Positions 7,369-16,554 of a DNA stretch of 64,000 bases are shown here, piece after piece (the stretch's first letter is position 1; each line of letters opens with the position of its first letter). A program made the position numbers and the translations under genes. The notes below the pieces were generated by a model. The model was not told the origin of the DNA, made no database searches, and worked only from the letters and a program-made list of their open reading frames with translations. Source of the stretch: JABDQZ01 sp963801985. Lineage in GTDB: Bacteria > Pseudomonadota > Gammaproteobacteria > Chromatiales > Chromatiaceae. The stretch covers positions 269,212 to 333,211 of the forward strand of contig CAWDGV010000003.1 of NCBI GenBank assembly GCA_963801985.1, written 5' to 3'.

Positions 7369-8523
7369 ATGAAAATCCAGCGATTCTTTACATTTCTGAC
7401 AACCTCGATTGTTGCCGGACTGGCAGCAGCCTTTGTTATCCTCGTTTTGAACCCAGACCTGCTGCAGGAAAAAAACCTGGAAATCACTGAAGCAGCTGCT
7501 TTGCCTGCCTCAGCTATCCAACAGGGACCGCTTTCCTATGCGGAAGCCGTTGCCAAGGCAGCACCATCTGTTGTTAACATCTATACAACCAAAATCACGA
7601 CTGAACGTGTCACCCCGATTTTCAGTGACCCGTTTATTCAGCAATTTTTTGGTGACACCTTAACCCAGACACGTCAAAAACGAGAAAATAGCCTGGGATC
7701 CGGCGTTATCGTCGACAAGAAAGGCTACATCCTGACCAACCATCATGTTATCGAAGGCGCCGACCAGATACGCGTGGTTCTGGCCAGCGGCCAGACCTTG
7801 CAGGCAGACATTATCGGGGTCGACAAAGATACCGACCTTGCCGTGTTAAAAGTCGATCATTACATCCTGCCCGCGATCAGCTTTGCCCGGTCCAAGCATT
7901 TAAGGGTCGGCGATGTTGTCCTCGCTATCGGCAATCCTTTTGGTGTGGGACAGACCGTCACGCAAGGCATTATCAGTGCCACTGGCCGCAGCCAGCTGGG
8001 AATTAACACCTTCGAAAACTTTATTCAGACAGATGCTGCCATCAACCCGGGAAATTCAGGTGGCGCCCTGATAAACGCCCAGGGCGACCTGATTGGTATC
8101 AGCACTGCAATTTTTTCAAAAACAGGCGGATCTCATGGTATTGGTTTTGCCATACCAGCTGACCTTGCCCGCGGCGTAATGAATCAACTGGTCGAAACCG
8201 GCCATGTTTCACGTGGCTGGCTGGGTATCGCCGGCCAGGATATTACGCCTCAGCTGGCCGAGGCCTATGCCCTGCAGGAAAATACCGGCATTTTGATTTC
8301 AGGAATCCTGGAAGACGGGGCCGCAGACCAGGCTGGACTGCAGCTGGGGGATATCATCACGCAAATTGATGAAACCGAGATAAGTTCAGCTTTCGAAATT
8401 CTCAACCTCGTTGCCACCAAGAAACCCGGCACTTTGATCAGGATTTTTGCACGCAGGGGCTCAGAGTACCTGGAACTGACTGCACAGGTCCAGGAAAGAC
8501 CGTCTAACGCCGGCTCACGCTAA
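7369..8523 (+). CDS. DegS/AlgW-type periplasmic serine protease
   Basis: A 384-residue S1C (HtrA-family) protease. One N-terminal transmembrane anchor (about residues 7-28) places the catalytic domain in the periplasm. The catalytic triad is His126 (TNHHV), Asp156 (DTDLAVLK) and Ser230 (GNSGGAL). A single PDZ domain (about 280-375) follows, with GYLGI-like RGWLGI. One PDZ plus an anchor is the DegS/AlgW layout rather than DegP. These proteases start the cut of an anti-sigma factor (RseA/MucA) in response to outer-membrane damage; that target is inferred. The gene sits alone between divergent nif3-like and convergent small-membrane-protein genes. Confidence 0.93.
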   Translation: MKIQRFFTFLTTSIVAGLAAAFVILVLNPDLLQEKNLEITEAAALPASAIQQGPLSYAEAVAKAAPSVVNIYTTKITTERVTPIFSDPFIQQFFGDTLTQTRQKRENSLGSGVIVDKKGYILTNHHVIEGADQIRVVLASGQTLQADIIGVDKDTDLAVLKVDHYILPAISFARSKHLRVGDVVLAIGNPFGVGQTVTQGIISATGRSQLGINTFENFIQTDAAINPGNSGGALINAQGDLIGISTAIFSKTGGSHGIGFAIPADLARGVMNQLVETGHVSRGWLGIAGQDITPQLAEAYALQENTGILISGILEDGAADQAGLQLGDIITQIDETEISSAFEILNLVATKKPGTLIRIFARRGSEYLELTAQVQERPSNAGSR

Positions 8524-8547
8524 TAGCAGCACAGCAAGCAAAGCTCG

Positions 8548-8566
8548 CTGAGCCGGAATGGCTCAG
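8548..8566. terminator. Short GC-rich hairpin between convergent genes
   Basis: CTGAGCC and GGCTCAG form a seven-base stem around GGAAT, 25 bases after the protease stop and 15 bases from the stop of the convergent gene. No T-run follows on either strand, so termination here is only possible. Confidence 0.3.
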
Positions 8567-8581
8567 TCACTCTGCAAGAAG

Positions 8582-8773
8582 TTATATCCAGAAGAATGCT
8601 GCAATCAGCAACATTCCAACAACCAGCGCCTGTACAATAACTTCGGCCTCCATGAGTGGGAAAGCATGCGCTTCATCATATTTCCCGCCTCTGGCCATTG
8701 ACACGCCACCTGCCACCAGGATTCCGAGTGAAACCAGTGTAGCAACAACAATAAAAAATCCAATTCCTGTCAT
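8582..8773 (-). CDS. Twin-transmembrane small protein, HIG1-like
   Basis: A 63-residue protein with two transmembrane helices (about 4-24 and 45-62) joined by a short polar loop. The loop start GGVSMARGGKYDE and the following LMxxxVxxQ resemble small HIG1-domain twin-transmembrane proteins (GMARGGxFN...LMRxRVxLQ). HIG1 proteins are tied to cytochrome oxidase assembly in some organisms; a role here is speculative. A GGAGG ribosome-binding site precedes the ATG. It is convergent with the protease and 101 bases downstream of hisC. Confidence 0.6.
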   Translation of the reverse strand: MTGIGFFIVVATLVSLGILVAGGVSMARGGKYDEAHAFPLMEAEVIVQALVVGMLLIAAFFWI

Positions 8774-8874
8774 TTCGAACCCTCCTCTGTAGTTTAAAAA
8801 CCACGAACCAAGTTCTACTTACACTTTTAGGTATAGTTACCGTCAGTAAGTTTGTCAATTTTAGCCGGACAAGA

Positions 8875-9963
8875 CTAAACCAGCTTTGCCAGCGCATTTA
8901 GCAAGAGTGAATTTTCCTGAGCTGTGCCAATGGTGATCCTGAGGCAGTCGTCCAGCGCCGGCGCAGAGCCGCTTAGCAATTTAATTAAAATCCCCTCATT
9001 TCGCAAAGCAGCATGAATTCCGGGCGCATGCCCTGCCGGGGTTTTGACAAGAATAAAGTTTGCATCTGACGGATAAACCCGGAGGCCAGGCATCTGCTGC
9101 AACGCCTCAAACACGACCGCACGCTGCTGCCTTATATCAGCAGTTTGTGCATCAAACACTGACTTGTGCCGCAATGCAAAATCCGCACTTTTCTGGGTTA
9201 GGGTATTGATGTTATAGGGCAGACGCAGTTTCTCAAACTCATCCAGCCAGCTGGATGGACCGGCCAGAAAACCCAGGCGCAGTCCGGCCAGACCCATTTT
9301 TGACACGGTGCGCATCACCACCAGGTGGTCATACTCCCCAAGCACGGACATAAAAGAGGAATCCGTGAATGGCGCATAGGCCTCATCAATCACGACCAGA
9401 CCCGGTGCCGCTTCGATGACCTTCCTGACATCATCTTCAGCATACAGGTTACCTGTTGGATTATTAGGATAGGCCAGAAAAACCACTGCCGGCTGATACT
9501 GTTCCATTGCTTCCAGCATAGCGGGCAGATCAAGGGAAAAGTCATCCTGCACCAGTGGTACACCGATATATTTCATGCCACAGAAGGTGGCAATCATGCG
9601 GTACATGACAAATCCGGGATCAGCTGACAGGATTACACGTCCGGATCCGGATAAAGCCATCGCAATGATCTGGATAATTTCGTCTGAACCATTGCCAAGT
9701 AATACCGACATATTTTCAGGAATATCCATTGCCTCATGCAGACGCTGTTTCAGCTTGCCCCCTGCAGGGTCGGGATATCGGTTAACATCAGTAGCTGATA
9801 GCAAAGCCGCCCAGTCGGCACGCAATTTCTCCGGCCAGACATACGGATTTTCCATTGCATCCAGTTTAATCAAGCCACTGGCATCTGGCACATGATAGGC
9901 TGACAGGTCCCTGATCTCCTGCCGGACCCAGTGCCTGGCATCTTTGCTGCTGTGGTTATCCAT
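8875..9963 (-). CDS. hisC: Histidinol-phosphate aminotransferase
   Basis: A 362-residue class-I/II PLP-dependent aminotransferase that converts imidazole-acetol phosphate to histidinol phosphate. Visible family signatures are LGNGSDEII, AYPNNPTGN, VIDEAYAPF and the PLP-lysine segment TVSKMGLAGLRLG. It is the last gene of the murA-hisG-hisD-hisC run, with a 172-base gap after hisD that holds a repeat-like sequence (10033-10095). The order is the same as in Pseudomonas-like genomes. Confidence 0.95.
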   Translation of the reverse strand: MDNHSSKDARHWVRQEIRDLSAYHVPDASGLIKLDAMENPYVWPEKLRADWAALLSATDVNRYPDPAGGKLKQRLHEAMDIPENMSVLLGNGSDEIIQIIAMALSGSGRVILSADPGFVMYRMIATFCGMKYIGVPLVQDDFSLDLPAMLEAMEQYQPAVVFLAYPNNPTGNLYAEDDVRKVIEAAPGLVVIDEAYAPFTDSSFMSVLGEYDHLVVMRTVSKMGLAGLRLGFLAGPSSWLDEFEKLRLPYNINTLTQKSADFALRHKSVFDAQTADIRQQRAVVFEALQQMPGLRVYPSDANFILVKTPAGHAPGIHAALRNEGILIKLLSGSAPALDDCLRITIGTAQENSLLLNALAKLV

Positions 9964-10032
9964 ATGACTCCATTACTCGCAATTGCCGCAGGGCAGCTAT
10001 AAATAAATCGCCTTTAGGTATTTCTACAAGAA

Positions 10033-10095
10033 GTGCCTGCAGCAAGGATGCAGCAGTCAAGCCCCCATGGATGGGTTAACGGCGTCTTCTGGAAG
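10033..10095. repeat. Intergenic repeat-like sequence in the hisD-hisC gap
   Basis: The segment contains CAAGGATGCAGCAG, then CCCCCATGGATGGGTT and ACGGCGTCTTC. The combination AGGGATG...CATGGATGGGTT.ACGGCGTC is one I recall as a dispersed intergenic sequence in several gammaproteobacteria. It includes two small inverted repeats (CTGCA/TGCAG and CCCAT/ATGGG). Only one copy is seen in this window, so the repeat claim rests on memory. Confidence 0.4.
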
Positions 10096-10135
10096 AAAAA
10101 CCTGAAGCCGATCAGTTTGAATAATTAAAAACGAA

Positions 10136-11437
10136 TCAATCTTTCAGGCGATACTCTGCCGAACGCGCATGCGCAGTAAGACCTTCACCCCTGGCCAGTA
10201 CCGATGCGGTTTCACCCAGCGTCTGGGCACCCTGCTCTGAAACCATGATCAGACTGGAGCGCTTCTGAAAATCATAAACACCCAGTGGTGATGAGAAACG
10301 TGCAGTTCGCGAAGTCGGCAAGACATGATTAGGTCCTGCACAATAATCACCTAGTGGCTCCGAGGTATGGCGCCCCATAAAGATAGCTCCGGCATGCTTG
10401 ATTTTATCAACATACTCAGCAGGATTATCCAGAGATAACTCCAGATGCTCAGGTGCTATGTAATTTGCCACTTCCGCTGCTTCCTCAAGGTCTCTCACCT
10501 TGACCAAAGCACCACGCGCTTTTAAAGCGGTCGCGATAATGTCCTTACGCTCCATCTCTTCAAGCAGACGCTCAATGCTGGCTTCCACCTGTTGCAGAAA
10601 ATCTTCATCCGGACAGAGCAAGATAGATTGCGCATCCTCATCATGTTCAGCCTGGGAAAACAGATCCATCGCTATCCAGTCCGGATCGGTTTTGCCATCA
10701 CAGATAATCAGGATTTCCGAAGGTCCGGCTACCATATCGATACCCACCTGGCCGAACACGGCCCGCTTGGCTGTAGCGACATAAATATTACCTGGCCCCA
10801 CGACCTTGTCGACAGCGGGTACACTTTCAGTACCATAAGCCAGCGCAGCTACCGCTTGCGCCCCACCGACCGCAAACACAGTGTCTACACTGGAAATCCA
10901 GGCCGCCGCCAGTACCAGCTGATTGGTCTCGCCACCCGGAGTTGGCACTACCATGATCAGTTCTTCCACACCCGCCACCTTGGCCGGGATCGCATTCATC
11001 AGGACAGATGACGGATAGGCTGCCTTGCCGCCTGGCACATAGAGCCCCACCTTATCCAGGGGCGTAATTTTCTGCCCCAGCATGGTGCCATCAGACTCGG
11101 TGTATTCCCAGGATGCCATTTTCTGGTGTTCTGCATAGCTTTTAACGCGGTCGGCGGCATGCTGCAAAGCCTTCTGCTTGTCGGCATCAAGGCTCTCCCA
11201 GGCTTGCTGCAATGCGGCGCTGGGAATTTGCAGATCAGCAACGCTTTCGGCCTGCCAACCATCAAATCGATTGGTAAATTCCAGCAGGGCCTTATCACCA
11301 TCCTGTCGGATATGGCGGATAATGTCGTTGACCGTCTCATTGACAGAGGCATCGGAAACGGAATCCCAGGCCAGCAACTCATCCAGTTGCCCAAAAAAAG
11401 CATCATTAGAGGTATTGAGTCGGGTTATTTCAGCCAT
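10136..11437 (-). CDS. hisD: Histidinol dehydrogenase
   Basis: A 433-residue enzyme that oxidises histidinol to histidine in two NAD-dependent steps. Family signatures are visible: GLYVPGGKAAYPSS, GPGNIYVATAKR, AGPSEILII, SQAEHDE and the C-terminal GAIFMGRHTSEPLGDYCAGPNH region. I chose the ATG at 11437 (protein starting MAEITRLN) because the longer frame to 11482 would overlap hisG by 38 bases and adds residues not expected in the family. It follows hisG directly on the minus strand. Confidence 0.95.
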   Translation of the reverse strand: MAEITRLNTSNDAFFGQLDELLAWDSVSDASVNETVNDIIRHIRQDGDKALLEFTNRFDGWQAESVADLQIPSAALQQAWESLDADKQKALQHAADRVKSYAEHQKMASWEYTESDGTMLGQKITPLDKVGLYVPGGKAAYPSSVLMNAIPAKVAGVEELIMVVPTPGGETNQLVLAAAWISSVDTVFAVGGAQAVAALAYGTESVPAVDKVVGPGNIYVATAKRAVFGQVGIDMVAGPSEILIICDGKTDPDWIAMDLFSQAEHDEDAQSILLCPDEDFLQQVEASIERLLEEMERKDIIATALKARGALVKVRDLEEAAEVANYIAPEHLELSLDNPAEYVDKIKHAGAIFMGRHTSEPLGDYCAGPNHVLPTSRTARFSSPLGVYDFQKRSSLIMVSEQGAQTLGETASVLARGEGLTAHARSAEYRLKD

Positions 11438-11444
11438 AGTCAGC

Positions 11445-12089
11445 TCACTTTTTATTCGCAACGGCAGTTTCAAGAATATCAATCAACGACTTGATCGTGG
11501 CATGCTTGGTTTTCCATGAAGCACGGTTAACGACGAGCCGTGAACTGATATCCGAAATATGTTCCAGAGGCACGAGGCCATTGGCCTTGAGAGTATTACC
11601 TGATTCAACCAGGTCGACGATCAGGTCGGACAGGCCAACAATCGGAGCCAGCTCCATCGAACCATACAACTTGATGATATCAACCTGCTGGCCTTTGGAC
11701 GCAAAATGCTGGCGGGCTGAGTTAACATATTTTGTAGCAATTCGCAGACGATCACCCTGCAATGAACTGTCAGGCTTGCCGGCAACCATCATGCGGCACT
11801 TGGCAATGTTCAGGTCAAGTGGTTCATAGATGCCTTCGCCACCATGTTCGATCAGCACATCCTTGCCAGCCACTCCGATATCAGCAGCCCCCCACTGTAC
11901 GTAGGTAGGTACATCGGTAGCACGAATAATGACCAGCTTGATCAACTCGTGATTGGTATCAAGAATCAGCTTGCGGCTGGTTTCAGGATCATCCAGCGCT
12001 TCAATGCCGGCATGCGCCAGCAAAGGTAAAGTTTCTTTGAATATCCGCCCCTTGGAGAGCGCAATAGTGATTGGTGCTTCAAATTTCAT
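11445..12089 (-). CDS. hisG: ATP phosphoribosyltransferase, short catalytic form
   Basis: A 214-residue HisG that catalyses the first step of histidine synthesis, joining ATP and PRPP. Motifs include the start TIALSKGRIF, GAADIGVAGKDVL and the PRPP-binding VDLVESGNTLKANGL. The length and lack of the C-terminal ACT-like regulatory domain mark it as the short form, which in known cases needs the HisRS-like subunit HisZ. hisZ is not in this window. The gene lies 30 bases after murA and 7 bases before hisD. Confidence 0.95.
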   Translation of the reverse strand: MKFEAPITIALSKGRIFKETLPLLAHAGIEALDDPETSRKLILDTNHELIKLVIIRATDVPTYVQWGAADIGVAGKDVLIEHGGEGIYEPLDLNIAKCRMMVAGKPDSSLQGDRLRIATKYVNSARQHFASKGQQVDIIKLYGSMELAPIVGLSDLIVDLVESGNTLKANGLVPLEHISDISSRLVVNRASWKTKHATIKSLIDILETAVANKK

Positions 12090-12119
12090 AACATTTTAAT
12101 TTCAAAAAACAATGAAACT

Positions 12120-13379
12120 TCAGCCGGGTTTGCGTTTGATTAACGCGCCCAGGCCAGAAAATTTATCCTCAATATCCTGATAGCCACGGTCAATATGATA
12201 GATACGATTGACCTCTGTATCACCCTCGGCAACCAGCCCAGCCAAAACCAGGCTGGCAGAGGCGCGTAAATCCGTTGCCATCACAGGTGCACCGGTCAGT
12301 TTATCCTTCCCGCAACAGATCGCCGTGTTGCCTTCCAGCTTGATATCTGCCCCCATACGCTGCAACTCCTGGACATGCATAAAGCGATTTTCAAAAACCG
12401 TCTCTGTAATCACACCCACACCCTCTGCAATACTGTTCATGGCAGTAAACTGGGCCTGCATGTCTGTTGGGAAGGCCGGGTAAGGCGCTGTATGGATATT
12501 GACCGCTTTTGGCTTTTGCCCGTGCATATCCAGTGAAATCCAGTCGCCACCCAACTCGATTTCTGCACCAGCCTCCCTGAGTTTTGCCAACACCGCATCG
12601 AGAATTGTTGGATCGGTATCCCTGACCCTGATCTTGCCCCGGGTCATGGCAGCAGCCACCAGAAAGGTTCCGGTTTCAATGCGATCAGGTAAAACGTTGT
12701 AATGTGCACCGCGCAGGGATTCAACACCCACAATACGAATCACATCACTACCGGCACCTTCAACCTTTGCCCCCATGGCATTAAGGTAATGGGCCAGATC
12801 GACAACCTCGGGTTCACGTGCAGCATTCTCGATCAGCGTCTCACCATCGGCCAACACCGCAGCCATCATCAGGTTTTCTGTTCCGGTTACTGTAACCAGG
12901 TCCATTACCAGGCGGGCTCCCTGCAGACGTTTACAACGGGCACGGATATAACCGTTTTCAACATTTATGTCTGCTCCCATCGCACGCAACCCATCAATGT
13001 GCAGGTTAACCGGGCGCGAACCGATGGCACAACCGCCTGGAAGGGAAACATTGGCTTCACCAAAGCGGGCAAGTAAAGGGCCCAACACAAGAATCGAGGC
13101 ACGCATGGTGCGAACAAGTTCGTAAGGCGCTGTAAACTGCTTAACCGAATCAGCATTGACTTCCACATTGAGTTTTTCATCGAGCGTGATCTGCACACCG
13201 AGGCGACCCAGCAATTCCATGGTCGTGGTAATGTCATGCAGATGCGGCACATTGCCAATCACTGACGAACCTTCGCCCAGTAATGTTGCAGCGAGAATAG
13301 GTAACGCAGCATTTTTTGCGCCGGAAACACGCACATCCCCGGATAAAACGGGGCCACCAGTAATGATCAGCTTGTCCAT
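12120..13379 (-). CDS. murA: UDP-N-acetylglucosamine 1-carboxyvinyltransferase
   Basis: A 419-residue MurA, the enzyme of the first committed step of peptidoglycan precursor synthesis. It shows the KNAALPILAATLL N-terminal segment, the PEP-binding cysteine loop LPGGCAIGSRP, and FPTDMQAQ. Length is the family norm. It heads murA-hisG-hisD-hisC. In Pseudomonas-like genomes a BolA-type gene (ibaG) lies between mlaB and murA; here only 82 bases separate them, and no such gene fits. Confidence 0.97.
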   Translation of the reverse strand: MDKLIITGGPVLSGDVRVSGAKNAALPILAATLLGEGSSVIGNVPHLHDITTTMELLGRLGVQITLDEKLNVEVNADSVKQFTAPYELVRTMRASILVLGPLLARFGEANVSLPGGCAIGSRPVNLHIDGLRAMGADINVENGYIRARCKRLQGARLVMDLVTVTGTENLMMAAVLADGETLIENAAREPEVVDLAHYLNAMGAKVEGAGSDVIRIVGVESLRGAHYNVLPDRIETGTFLVAAAMTRGKIRVRDTDPTILDAVLAKLREAGAEIELGGDWISLDMHGQKPKAVNIHTAPYPAFPTDMQAQFTAMNSIAEGVGVITETVFENRFMHVQELQRMGADIKLEGNTAICCGKDKLTGAPVMATDLRASASLVLAGLVAEGDTEVNRIYHIDRGYQDIEDKFSGLGALIKRKPG

Positions 13380-13461
13380 GAATTGAAAGTTCGAATGTAG
13401 AAAACGGCGCTATCTTACCCGATTACACCTAATTTTACGTAATTTCGATTAAAATTGATGT

Positions 13462-13752
13462 TTACCCGTGTAGCAGATGCTCGACATTACTCATGCGGGC
13501 CAGGTCCAGCAATTGCTGTGGAATGCCAGAAAAACTGATTTTCCTGTTTTGTTTACGTGCATATGCGAGAAGCTCCAGAAGCAATCCCAGACCAGCACTG
13601 TTACTGCGTTCCAGGCTGGAAAAATCCAGTGTAAGGTCGCCACTACTTCCGCCAAGCTGCAGTATCTGGCTCATGAGAGGTGTAACCGTCGAGAAATCCA
13701 GCACACCTGTCACCCTGAAATGTCCCGCATCAATCTGTTCAACCTGTGCCAT
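13462..13752 (-). CDS. mlaB: MlaB, STAS-domain protein of the Mla lipid transporter
   Basis: A STAS-domain protein of about 96 residues. The core LDFSSLERSNSAGLGLLLELL contains the conserved D-S-x-G-L segment at the helix start. MlaB binds the MlaF ATPase and supports MlaFEDB assembly at the inner membrane. The frame opens with GTG-ATG directly after the mlaC TAA; the ATG at 13752 follows an AAGG sequence. It is the last gene of mlaFEDCB. Confidence 0.88.
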   Translation of the reverse strand: MAQVEQIDAGHFRVTGVLDFSTVTPLMSQILQLGGSSGDLTLDFSSLERSNSAGLGLLLELLAYARKQNRKISFSGIPQQLLDLARMSNVEHLLHG

Positions 13753-13755
13753 CAC

Positions 13756-14379
13756 TTAACCTTTATTTTGATCGGCCAGTTGCTGAATCAGCCCATCGAT
13801 ACCCTGGCGACGTATCTGGCCGGAAAAAGAAGTACGATAATTGGAGACCAGACTAATGCCATCAATGACGACATCATAAACCATCCAGACATCCTTGTTG
13901 AATATCAGCCGATAATCAACCGGAATTTCGGGGCCACCAGCACCTTCCTTCACCCGTGTCTGCACAGTAACCCTGTCCTTGTCATCTGTTGTACGAACCG
14001 GTAAATAGACAATTTCCTGACCAGAATAATTGAGCAACGCCACACCGTAAGTTCTGATCAACAGCTCACGGAACTGGGTAATCAGCCTGGATTTTTGCTC
14101 TTCAGTGGCACGGCGCCAGTATTTGCCCATCGCGGACTGGGTCATTCGGGTAAAATCAAAATGCGGCAGCACATGAACACTGACCAACGCATAAATACCG
14201 GATTGGTCTTTATTCAGGGCTTCCTTGTGGATTATCACTTCCTTCAGCACGGTGTCGGCGGTTTGCCGCACCAGCTGCAGGGGGTCCTGATGGTTCTCGT
14301 CCTTATGCGCGTAAGCATACTGTGCACCCAACAGGAGCAAAACAGCGATGATAAGTTTTCTTGACAGCATTTTGCTCAC
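13756..14379 (-). CDS. mlaC: MlaC, periplasmic phospholipid-binding protein
   Basis: A 207-residue exported protein with a signal peptide (about residues 1-24) and the MlaC/Ttg2D domain: VLPHFDFTRMTQSAMGKYWR, LIRTYGVALLNYSGQEI, and WMVYDVVIDGISLVSNYR. It carries lipids between the outer-membrane MlaA complex and the inner-membrane MlaFEDB transporter. It lies 26 bases after mlaD and is contiguous with mlaB. Confidence 0.95.
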   Translation of the reverse strand: MSKMLSRKLIIAVLLLLGAQYAYAHKDENHQDPLQLVRQTADTVLKEVIIHKEALNKDQSGIYALVSVHVLPHFDFTRMTQSAMGKYWRRATEEQKSRLITQFRELLIRTYGVALLNYSGQEIVYLPVRTTDDKDRVTVQTRVKEGAGGPEIPVDYRLIFNKDVWMVYDVVIDGISLVSNYRTSFSGQIRRQGIDGLIQQLADQNKG

Positions 14380-14405
14380 CGGCCCGGTATATTATTCAGA
14401 CTGAT

Positions 14406-14882
14406 CTATTCAGTTCCAGAACCTTCCTGGGCCTTACTGAACAGGAACTGACCAATAACCTCTTCCAGTACCAGTGCAGATTGGGTCAGTTGCAGTCTGC
14501 TGCCTTCCTTGAGGTAAATATCACTACCCCCGGCATCCAGTCCAATATACTGCTCACCCAGCAAACCCGCAGTGAATATCTTGGCAAAAGTATCATCAGG
14601 AATCTGATCATACTGTTGATCAATGGTTAGAGTGACAACTGCCTCGAAAGTTTCCTTGTCAAACGCGACATTCGTCACACGGCCAATATTGACTCCCGCC
14701 ATGGTTACCGGCGCCTTGACCCTGATACCACCTATATTGTCGAAACGTGCTTCAACGTTGTAGCCATCACTTGACGAAACTGCACTGAGATTGCTGACCT
14801 GCAGGGCCAGGAAAAACAGGGCGACGATGCCAATGGCCACAAAACCACCTACCAGTATTTCCAGATTTCTCTGTTGAGTCAT
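14406..14882 (-). CDS. mlaD: MlaD, MCE-domain substrate-binding subunit
   Basis: A 158-residue protein with one N-terminal transmembrane helix (about residues 8-27) and an MCE domain (about 38-118) containing VEARFDNIGGIRVKAPVTMAGV and GLLGEQYIGLDAG. MlaD forms a hexameric ring that passes lipids between MlaC and the MlaE pore. It begins two bases after the mlaE stop region, typical of the operon. Confidence 0.95.
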   Translation of the reverse strand: MTQQRNLEILVGGFVAIGIVALFFLALQVSNLSAVSSSDGYNVEARFDNIGGIRVKAPVTMAGVNIGRVTNVAFDKETFEAVVTLTIDQQYDQIPDDTFAKIFTAGLLGEQYIGLDAGGSDIYLKEGSRLQLTQSALVLEEVIGQFLFSKAQEGSGTE

Positions 14883-14884
14883 AA

Positions 14885-15673
14885 TTATTCTCCAAACATC
14901 ATGGCGGTCAGGATAAAGTCCAGGCCAAGTATCGCAAAGGCCGAATGCACAACGGTACGCGTGGTTGCCCGGCTAAGCCCCTCAGAAGTTGGAGTCGCAT
15001 CATAACCTTCAAAAAGCGCAATCCAGGTACAGACAACACCAAACACAATACTTTTAATGACGCCATTATAGACATCTTCATGCAGATCAATTTTTGTCTG
15101 CATCTGCGACCAGTAGGTACCATCGTCCACACCCAGCAAACCGACACCAACAAACCAGCCTCCCAGCACCCCTAGCATACTGAACATTGCTGCCAGTAAT
15201 GGCATGGAAATAATGCCACCTATCATGCGCGGGGTTAATACGCGCCGAACCGGGTTTACCGCCATCATCTCAAGACCGGAAAGCTGCTCGGTGGCTTTCA
15301 TTAATCCTATCTCAGCCGTGAGCGCTGAACCTGCCCGACCGGCAAACAACAGCGCAGTCACCACCGGTCCCAGTTCACGCACCAGGCTGGCAGCAACCAT
15401 CACACCCAGCGAAGCCTCAGCCCCGAACTGGGACAGGGTATAATGTCCCTGTAAACCCAGCACCATGCCAACGAAAAAACCGGACAGGGAAATCAGCAGT
15501 ACCGATAATACACCGATGTAAAAAAGCTGTTTGATCAACAGGGATGGTCGACGCAGGATCTCATCAAAACCCGACATCATTTTCCATAACAATATATGCC
15601 CACGTCCCAGCTTTTCTGCGGTACGAAAAACGGTTTGACCCAGTTTTGAAAAAAGTTCCAGCAGAGCATTCAT
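14885..15673 (-). CDS. mlaE: MlaE, permease of the Mla transporter
   Basis: A 262-residue integral membrane protein of the MlaE/YrbE family, with SLVRELGPVVTALLFAGRAGSALTAE-like conserved core (visible as RELGPVVTALLFAGRAG) and EQLSGLEMMAVNP. It forms the membrane channel with MlaD and is driven by MlaF. It overlaps mlaF by four bases. Plus-strand ORFs over it are shadows. Confidence 0.95.
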   Translation of the reverse strand: MNALLELFSKLGQTVFRTAEKLGRGHILLWKMMSGFDEILRRPSLLIKQLFYIGVLSVLLISLSGFFVGMVLGLQGHYTLSQFGAEASLGVMVAASLVRELGPVVTALLFAGRAGSALTAEIGLMKATEQLSGLEMMAVNPVRRVLTPRMIGGIISMPLLAAMFSMLGVLGGWFVGVGLLGVDDGTYWSQMQTKIDLHEDVYNGVIKSIVFGVVCTWIALFEGYDATPTSEGLSRATTRTVVHSAFAILGLDFILTAMMFGE

Positions 15674-16479
15674 GAATTCAGCAAATCCTCTGCAAGCTCA
15701 GTGGCTGGAAAATGGAATGGCACAGGGCCATCCGGCAACCCTTTTACAAACTGCTGCGTCCAGTCCAGCCTCGCTTCTGCCATTTCGGCGGGCGTTCCAG
15801 AGTCAATAACCTTGCCATCAGAAATAATGAACACCATGTCAGCAATCTGCAGGGTTTCTTTCACATCATGTGACACCATAATACTGCTGATGTGGGCAGC
15901 ATCATTGAGGCTGCGAACCAACTTGACCAGCACACCCATGGAAATCGGGTCCTGACCGGTAAACGGCTCGTCATACATGATCATCATCGGATCCAGGGCA
16001 ATAGCACGCGCCAGTGCAACACGCCTCGCCATTCCACCAGAAAGTTCGCTGGGCATCAGGTCTCGCGCACCGCGCAAACCAACCGCTTCGAGTTTCATCA
16101 ACACCAATTTACGCAACATGCTTTCTGTCAGATCCGTGTGCTCACGCAGCGGATAGGCGACATTTTCAAAAACATTGATATCGGTCAACAGGGCACCGCT
16201 CTGAAACAGCATACCCATACGCATACGTAATTTATACAGATCACGGGTACCCAATTGATGCACATTCTCTCCATCAACTTCGATGGAGCCTGAAGACGGC
16301 CGGAGCTGGCCGCCTATCAGTTTCAGCAACGTCGTCTTACCGGTTCCGGAAGGCCCCATGATGGCAGTCACCTTGCCGCGCGGAATATCCATATCCACGC
16401 CGTCAAAGATTTTACGGTCACCACGACTGAAATGCAGATCCCTTATCCTGACCAGAGGTTTATCATCTTGTGACGGCAA
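15670..16479 (-). CDS. mlaF: MlaF, ATPase of the Mla transporter
   Basis: A 269-residue ABC ATPase: Walker A GPSGTGKT, signature LSGGMARR, Walker B IMYDEPFTGQDP and the switch histidine in MVSHD. It powers MlaFEDB lipid transport. The only fitting start at the expected position is TTG (minus strand 16479-16477), preceded by AGGT; an ATG slightly upstream is in another frame. It is the first gene of mlaFEDCB and has a good sigma-70 promoter candidate about 45 bases upstream. Confidence 0.95.
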   Translation of the reverse strand: MPSQDDKPLVRIRDLHFSRGDRKIFDGVDMDIPRGKVTAIMGPSGTGKTTLLKLIGGQLRPSSGSIEVDGENVHQLGTRDLYKLRMRMGMLFQSGALLTDINVFENVAYPLREHTDLTESMLRKLVLMKLEAVGLRGARDLMPSELSGGMARRVALARAIALDPMMIMYDEPFTGQDPISMGVLVKLVRSLNDAAHISSIMVSHDVKETLQIADMVFIISDGKVIDSGTPAEMAEARLDWTQQFVKGLPDGPVPFHFPATELAEDLLNS

Positions 16480-16525
16480 AACACATACCTGTTGTTAACG
16501 AAAGTAAACGTGAAATATTAGGCCG

Positions 16526-16554
16526 ATTGTGGGGCTAGCACCAAACTGCGTCAA
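16526..16554 (-). promoter_or_regulatory. Candidate sigma-70 promoter of mlaFEDCB
   Basis: On the minus strand, TTGACG (16554-16549, 5/6 match), a 17-base spacer and CACAAT (16531-16526, 4/6 match). The -35 overlaps the last bases of the upstream gene. Transcription would start about 40 bases before mlaF. Confidence 0.5.
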
